Shown here: in pieces, positions 57,852 to 64,000 of the stretch | Layout: each line of letters starts with the position of its first letter | How positions within the stretch are numbered: position 1 is the first letter of the stretch | Assembly (NCBI GenBank): GCA_037974665.1 | Contig: CM075783.1 | Span: 45,655,318-45,719,317 of the forward strand | DNA: 64,000 bases | DNA from: Ehretia macrophylla | Lineage: Eukaryota > Streptophyta > Magnoliopsida > Boraginales > Ehretiaceae | Direction: 5' to 3' | The notes under the pieces: generated by a model | Database searches by the model: none | What the model was told of the DNA's origin: nothing | What the model saw: only the letters and a program-made list of their open reading frames with translations | Translations under genes and position numbers: made by a program

Positions 57852-59846
57852 ATGGGGCAGGGAAGGAATAGGCAAAGGCAACAAGAACAACAACAATGTG
57901 TAGGAAACACCAGTAGTGAAAGCAACACTGAAAATGCCAATAAAGAGAAGAAGAACAACCCAAAAAGCACAATTGTTTTGGGCGTTTATATACACTGTCA
58001 AGGTTGTGCTGATTCTGTACTAAAAAGCTTAAGAGGTTTTGAAGGTATATAACCTTTATCAAGGCGGATTTACATTGTGGGTTGTCGAGACTGTACTACC
58101 CATCAATTACTTGCACTGATAAAATATCTTAAATTCGGCACTTAAATTTGATATATATTATTTATATATAAACACTTAATTTACTAGTTATATTGAACAA
58201 ACATCCTGGACTTGACACCCGAATTCATATATATAGTATGTAAACATCCTTGTGTACATATTATACATATGTAACTATTTAATTTGATTATGTAGAATTT
58301 CCTTGTGATGTGGGTGTGTGTAATATAGGCGTGAAAGAGGTCGAAATTGATTCAAAGAATCATAAGGTTGTTGTGAAAGGGCAAAAAGCAGACCCTGTTA
58401 AGGTGGCAGAGAGGCTAAGGAAAAAAAGTGGAAAGCATGTGGACTTGATATCTCCAATTCCACCTAAGGAGAAAAAGGAAGAAAAGAAAGAGGAGAAAAA
58501 ACAGGTTTGAAAATTTTTCATTTTAAAGTTTATGATTATGAAAGTTCTTGAAAATGATTATCGTTTTAAATAATCACGTGGCTTGTATTTGACACGTGAG
58601 ACACAACCTTAATCATTCGGAAGATATTCCATTAGTTATTATATTATTTTTTTTTGTTGACGGTTGTTATGCAGCCAAAGGTGATCGAAGTTGTGTTGAA
58701 AGTGTACTTGCATTGTGAAGGGTGTGCCAAGGAGGTTAAGAATTGTATCCACAAGATGCCTGGTATGTCTTTGTTTTACATTTGATCATTTAGTATTTTC
58801 CCATTTGATTTTGTGTTGAATCGAGGAATATGTTTTGAATTTCACCTTTAATCTTCAATGTGGGTCTGATCATATTTCATACCTAGGCATAATGAGAGTC
58901 TCGTGAATTGAAGGTCCTTTTCCAATTTGAGTTGCTCGTTATTTTTGTAACAATCATTAATTTTTGTCATGTTATGACTAAGTTTACTTAAATAATAGAC
59001 AGAGTTAGTGAGCCGTTTAATTTTCAATGTAAGTCCGACCATATCTCGTATCTTAATGCCCTATTAATTGAATAATAGATAGAGTTAGTGAGCCGTGTAA
59101 TAAGCGATCATTGTGCGTGGTTCAAGGGTCACTTGAGTCAGGAGTACCTTAATGCACAACAAATCGTGTAATATGTAAATTCTTTCAAGAGGCCAACACT
59201 GAATCTAAGGATGTTCTTGTCTGATACAGTTTGTCTCTAATCGATGAAAGTTTGTTTTTGTGTTGGCATTTTTCTCTGTTTCTGAATCTGGGTTGCATTG
59301 TATTCTGTTATGCTACATTGTATTTTTTATTGTGTTTATTATCGAGAGTTGTCTTCTCTATTAGCAATAAACGTAATGTTGTTTTCATAATTTTTCATTG
59401 CCGAGACTGATAGTGGTAAACTCAGCAAAATTTCTTATGTATTGACTGAGATTAGTGGCTTGTTTCGAGAAATCTATCTATCAATTCCAATTCTTTTATT
59501 TTAATATATCATGGATTTCATGGTCTAATGACGTATATAATATTTGAATTCTCGTAATTTCTGTGCAACAGGAGTGCAAACTGTGGATCCAGATTTTGGC
59601 AAGAACATTGTGATTGTGAAGGGAGCTATTGTGCCAGAAAAACTGGTGGAATTCATCAGCAAAAGAGCAGGGAGGCATGCTGAGATTATAAAAGCAGAAA
59701 AGAAAAAGCAAAACAATGAAAAAAATGAAAATGAAGCTGAAAGACGCGGGCAAAACAATGGCGTTTACATCAATTATCAATCTGGGTTCATACATGCCCC
59801 TCAGCTTTTCAGTGATGAAAATCCTAATTCTTGCGCTGTGATGTAA
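57852..59846 (+). CDS. heavy metal-associated isoprenylated plant protein (HIPP), two HMA domains (243 aa)
   Basis: Metallochaperone-like protein; the family binds Cu, Zn or Cd through CxxC motifs and is held at membranes by farnesylation. Four exons join in frame (732 nt): 57852-58044, 58329-58504, 58675-58762 and 59572-59846. HMA domain 1 has CQGC (C49, C52) in GVYIHCQGCADSVLKSLRGF and continues in exon 2 (VKEVEIDSKNHKVVVKG). HMA domain 2 has CEGC (C137, C140) in KVYLHCEGCAKEVKNCIHKM and continues in exon 4 (VQTVDPDFGKNIVIVKG). Lys/Glu-rich linkers follow each domain. The last four residues, CAVM, are a CaaX box. Introns cut each HMA domain after G of the FEG or MPG turn, as usual. A start at the in-frame ATG at 57777 would add 25 hydrophobic residues; I prefer 57852 because HIPPs lack such a leader. 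A short upstream ORF begins at 57613. A Gln/Asn-rich head is present. No lesion is seen. Confidence 0.93.
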
Positions 59847-61311
59847 ATCTTTAAGTTTTGGGTGATAACAGGAGGGTAATATTGTTGGATCCAAACAGTT
59901 TGTTTATCTTGAAACTATAAACTCAGTATACTTTTAGATACAATAGAGGTCGAAGTCGTGGTTTAAACTTGAAATTTTCAGGTATAATAATTTGTTACCC
60001 GACCGTTATAAACTTGGTATAGTACTTTGTGAAAGGTTATTGCTTCTATACGAGTCTTTAGGTTTAAGGTAATGCATTATGTGGTTCGAGTGATGTTTTG
60101 TCATTCGTTTGTATAGTAAAAATTTACGTATTAAATAATAATTATTTCTTTACATAGTAAGAACTCTAATCTTATAAAGCAAATTAAAATCTCTTAAGTG
60201 ATAGATAAATATCTCTCGGGTGATACATAACAGTGCATTTAGTTTTATATGCTAACATGCCAGAAACTTACGAGAATAAGCTTTTGGGATTTTGCTAAAA
60301 AAATGTGTGGATGTTTTTAACATTTTTCTCACACAGGATGGACCCCACCAGCGCGTGTGATGCATGTCTCACAAATAATTGTAGGACTTACGATACCCTT
60401 TTAAGAGCAGTCCTAAGCTTTTGTGGTCAAAAGTTCACATGTTAATGGCGTTGGACATTATTCAATGTAAATATAAACTAAGATAGAAGGGGTGAAACAT
60501 TCCCTGAATGATATTTGCCTTAATCCACCTCTTTCTTCTTTTGTTCAATTAGCGAAGCAAGTTGTAATATTCTATATCGGTAAGAGATAATATTTATGAG
60601 TGGTTGGGGGTGTTGTGGTTAAAAAATAACTTGAATTAATCATTTTAGACCAGTAGATAAATAGTAATTTTGTTATGACTACAACACTAGTCTCGCCTGT
60701 AAATCCGGAATTTTGCACTTAAGACGCAACACAAGTTTCGACAAAAAATAAAAGAAAAAAAAAAAAACGAAGCAAGTGGTCACAAGTCTCACTACCCCCC
60801 ACCCCATGGTCTTGAACCAATTGGAAAACACATTGCGTGGCTTGCAATTTGCTGACCTTAAAAGTTTAAAAAGTTATAAACTAGTCCCCTCCTTCATTAT
60901 TTGTTTTTCGATAGCCGGATTAAAAAATTTATCAAACGAGTTTAAAGTTTCAATTTATATATCCTTTTAGTAAGATTTTTAGGTTAAAATGTCCTCTCTT
61001 CATTCTAAACATGAATCTTATAACCTTTAAATAATAAGATTTTACTTCATTGTGTAACCCATTTAGTAGTAAACCACCACCTACCATCTGTATTGGGTGT
61101 GTTTCTTGTCTATCATCTCAAACACACAAAAAGCAATACATAAATCAAAACTAATCTAACATTACAAACAGACACAATCATAAACAAAAACCAAAAAAAA
61201 AAATAAATAATTAAAAACCCTAAACGCAAAAGAAGAATAAAAAAAAGAAAGTTGAAGGTGTAATGGGTGTGTTGTTGTGGCTTTGAGTAGATATAGATCA
61301 ATCGACCGTGG
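59847..61311. other. intergenic stretch, no gene seen
   Basis: 3' flank of the HIPP gene and AT-rich DNA without a supported gene. Confidence 0.5.
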
Positions 61312-62287
61312 CAGGGGCGGATTCAAAAAAACTTATTAGTAAGAGTTAAAACACATAATTTTTTAACTATATCAATATATATATATATATATATATTTTC
61401 AATGAAAGCTAATTAATTTTTTCACTAAAAATATATTAATATCTAAATAGCACTGTAACTCCCTATGGTTTATCTAAAGTGCACAACACCCCCCTATGGT
61501 TTCAAAAGTACACCGAACCCCCCTGTGGTTTGGAAAAGTGGCACACGAGCCCCCTCCGTCTCTTTTCCGTCAAATTTTATAACAGAAAATATGAAATAAC
61601 TTAAATACCCTCAATTCATTTTTTTCCTCTATTTTCTCCTTTTTCTTTATATATATATATAAGACCAAAAAAAAATATAATATATATATACACACACACC
61701 ACACTAAAAATAATAATAATAATAATAATATATAACATATATATCACACCACATCTGGGAAAAAAAAAAGAAGAGAAATATATATATATATATATACACA
61801 CACGCACACCAAACCCAAAAAAAAAAGTTTCAAATATGTATATATATAATACATATACACAATATATATAATACACATACAAATATATATACATACATAC
61901 TGGAGTTTGGGGGGGTCTGGCGGGGGCAGGGGGTGGGGTGGTGGGTCTCGACTGGGTGGGGGGGGGGGGGTGGGAGACGATGAAGATAGAATCTGCTTGT
62001 TTTTTTTTTTGTGTTGTAAAGGGCTTTTTTGTCAATTAACCCATGTATTTTATTGAAAAAAATTTTGAAAACCAGCCAAAATTGCATGAGAGGCGCGTGT
62101 ACCTCACATGCCGTTAAAACTAACGGATTTATTGATGGAGGGGGTTATTGTGCACTTTAAGTAAACCATAGAGGGCTATGACGCTATTTACCTTTTTAAA
62201 AAAAAAAAAAAAATACATAAAATTTTTAAGTTATTCTAGATGAGCGAGGCTACAACTCCCACTGTCCCCCATTTGGATCCGCCCTTG
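61312..62287. mobile_element. hAT-type element carrying a nested MITE
   Basis: Starts CAGGGGCGGATTCAAA and ends, in reverse complement, CAAGGGCGGATCCAAA (14 of 16 match), again the CAGRGGCGGA type. The 8-bp flanks GACCGTGG and AGCAGTGG agree at 5 of 8 positions, so the duplication is decayed or the ends are slightly off. Most of its length is the nested element at 61445-62189; without it the hAT-type element would be only about 230 bp, close to the 186-bp copy at 56278. Confidence 0.7.
61445..62189. mobile_element. nested MITE, about 745 bp, with about 50-bp terminal inverted repeats
   Basis: The left end (AAATAGCACTGTAACTCCCT, then ATGGTTTATCTAAAGTGCAC) pairs with the right end in reverse complement (AAATAGCGTCATAGCCCTCT, then ATGGTTTACTTAAAGTGCAC). 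Inside are (TA)n and (CA)n stretches at 61645-61880, a G-rich patch at 61912-61975, and no ORF with a known domain. Long terminal repeats suggest a Mutator-like element, but no 9-bp target duplication is clear. Confidence 0.7.
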
Positions 62288-64000
62288 AGCAGTGGAATTA
62301 AGCTCTAACGATCGAAATCTGTTTTGCCTATTGTTAGCCAAAATGTAGAAACTGAATAGAACCTTTACCAGATGAAGCACCTGTGCTTGACAATGTTGTG
62401 ATAGTTTTTTTTATAGACTTGGAAAATATAATTTTTCTTGTCTTGTTTCCAAATTTTTGCATCCTCATGTTCTTCCATAGTTGGAAAATAAGTGTTGGTG
62501 ACTATAATTTGAATTATCATCGCATCAGCAACTTTTGCAGTCTACTGCTTTCCTTGTAATCCTTAGCTCGTTATTGACAAATTCGATCGGGTGTTCATAA
62601 TCTGAATTTGTCCTAACCTTTATGATGCTAAACTCTAAGCTATCAAGAATAAATTTTTGAATCAACCAAAAGCTAGTCTATTAGATAAGGTTTCCAGATA
62701 TAAGCTACTCAAGAAATTGAAGATACAATATTTGAAATCCCATTGTCACGGAGCTATTGTGGAATACTAGGAAATCAATACTTTTTCAATTGTATTTTCA
62801 TATAAATTACTAGATTGCTTATTAAACCTTTTCCTTTTTCTTTTGTATAATAGAAGTCGAAACAGTAGTTTGAACTTAAAATTTCTTATTATAATCGGTT
62901 GTTATCCGAACATTCCACCCAACGCTTATCATCTGTATATAGGCTGTTGTATGCTTCCAGTAAATAATATCATCTTCAACAGTTGTGCAAAAGTAAATTA
63001 AATGAAACAAGTCTGAACTGAAATGTGTATTCAAGATAACATACGACACAACGCAATTTTTTTCCACAGCTTATATGCACTTACTGTTGAGATAGACATA
63101 TGCATAGCAAGGGTCATTTAATTGCTCAATACTGGGAAAAGCACGAAGAAAAAGTTGTATATTAATTAATTTGTCGTTTGTGTAAGTTTGGATCATGACG
63201 TGCCTCTAAGGCCAAACCCCAAGCAGTTTTGTCTCTCTAATTCGTTGAATTCTGCAAGACATATAGATCACCGGTTAAACACCCCCGCCCTCCTCCTTTT
63301 TCCAAGCTTGGGACCGGCTGTGTTTTACACGGGCAAAATTACAAGGGTCACTTAAAACAACAAAGAGGAAACAACATCTCCTACAATGATAAAACCACCT
63401 TGAATCCTCAGTGGTTGAAAACCCAAAAACATATTCAAGCTTAATGAAGACCAACAATCTACAAATATTCCATATTCACTGTGATAGATAATAGAGTACC
63501 GTGCAAGCTTAATGAAGAACTGATAATCTAGTAGCTTGGTTGACATCAAGCACTGTAAACAAAAGGACGCACAAGGGTCAGCATTGACACTACATGATAA
63601 CAAATAGTAACTATCAAACCAAAAACTTTCGGTTATTACTGCACATCCTTGTATCCTTAGAGAAAATACACCGAGAATCCAACGAACAAGAACCAAATTC
63701 AATACAGAAAGAGAGAATCAAAATAGAAAAGTAGTGGACCAAACCAAACCGAACCAGAGCACGACCAACAAAGTTTACAAGAGTGCCGAATTAAAGCATA
63801 ATCCACAAATTTTAGAAGACCAAATGGGGATGAAGCAAGCACCAAAAATTTCTACAGGTCAAACAATTCTCTTAAAAAAATAACTCGCAACATAGACCAA
63901 CTCCAATATCACAAACGTAAAATCAAGACACATAAATATTTACCAATCAACATTAACGTTGTATTGCAATCTTTATATACTTCACTGTCTAGCAAAACTT
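62288..64000. other. right end of window, no gene assigned
   Basis: No supported gene. Two diverged copies of a block of about 190-240 bp occur on the minus strand within about 63330-63700 (shared pieces CTTCATTAAGCTTG, TGACCCTTGT and CTAAGGATAC/CTGAGGATTC). This could be the 3' region or an intron of a gene lying to the right. Confidence 0.4.

Noticed and set aside
61616..62035. 139-codon frame with proline-rich and YIYI segments
   Set aside because: It is made of microsatellite and G-rich DNA inside the nested MITE; no domain.
1..64000. CRISPR arrays, bacterial operons, tRNA or rRNA genes, intact endogenous viral genes
   Set aside because: No regular direct-repeat/spacer array, no tRNA A/B box pair, no rRNA sequence and no viral coding region were seen by eye on either strand.

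Overview
The window looks like nuclear DNA from a flowering plant. It has AT-rich intergenic DNA, genes with many short exons and GT-AG introns, plant-only families (SBP-box, WRKY, HIPP, DUF1664), MITEs, LINE fossils and long microsatellites. Protein similarities feel asterid, perhaps Lamiales, but that is an impression and not a test. No bacterial operon, plasmid, CRISPR or viral system is present.

Layout from left to right. At 1.7-2.06 kb there is a possible small orphan gene (minus), followed by a frameshifted LINE fossil at 3.4-4.2 kb. At 5.07-7.82 kb (minus) lies an SPL13-like SBP-box transcription factor gene with a canonical miR156 site; its N-terminal coding exon cannot be found. From 11 to 15.7 kb there are two RNase H pieces of LINEs and a Harbinger-like MITE. 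At 17.96-23.3 kb (minus) lies a DNA primase large-subunit gene that keeps its intron-exon structure but is broken: the N-terminal third is missing, two frameshifts and an in-frame stop are present, and its 5' side is joined to what looks like the 5' end of a Harbinger element (to 24.44 kb). At 25.20-31.81 kb (minus) is an intact 14-exon DUF1664 membrane/coiled-coil gene. At 33.97-36.39 kb (minus) is a group IIc WRKY75-like gene.

From 36.4 to 45.6 kb no gene is seen, but the region is rich in transposons. It holds a Tourist-type MITE with TAA duplications, a Mutator-like foldback MITE, a 1.6-kb long inverted repeat, and two hAT-type MITEs with clear 8-bp target duplications. At 45.63-51.57 kb (plus) is an intact 15-exon sphingosine-1-phosphate lyase gene (544 codons), with a 16-nt microexon and a GC-AG intron. 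At 53.21-54.16 kb (minus) is a two-exon plant multi-pass membrane protein. At 57.85-59.85 kb (plus) is a four-exon HIPP with two heavy-metal domains and a CaaX end. The right end holds a hAT-type element with a second MITE nested in it, and unassigned DNA.

The genes do not form a pathway; each acts alone: developmental phase control (SPL/miR156), replication (dead primase copy), stress or nutrient transcription (WRKY), sphingolipid breakdown (S1P lyase) and metal binding (HIPP). The most notable points are the Harbinger-primase junction, the long inverted repeat that could make hairpin RNA, the MITE set with readable target duplications, and the GC-AG introns. I found nothing that amounts to a new biological system.
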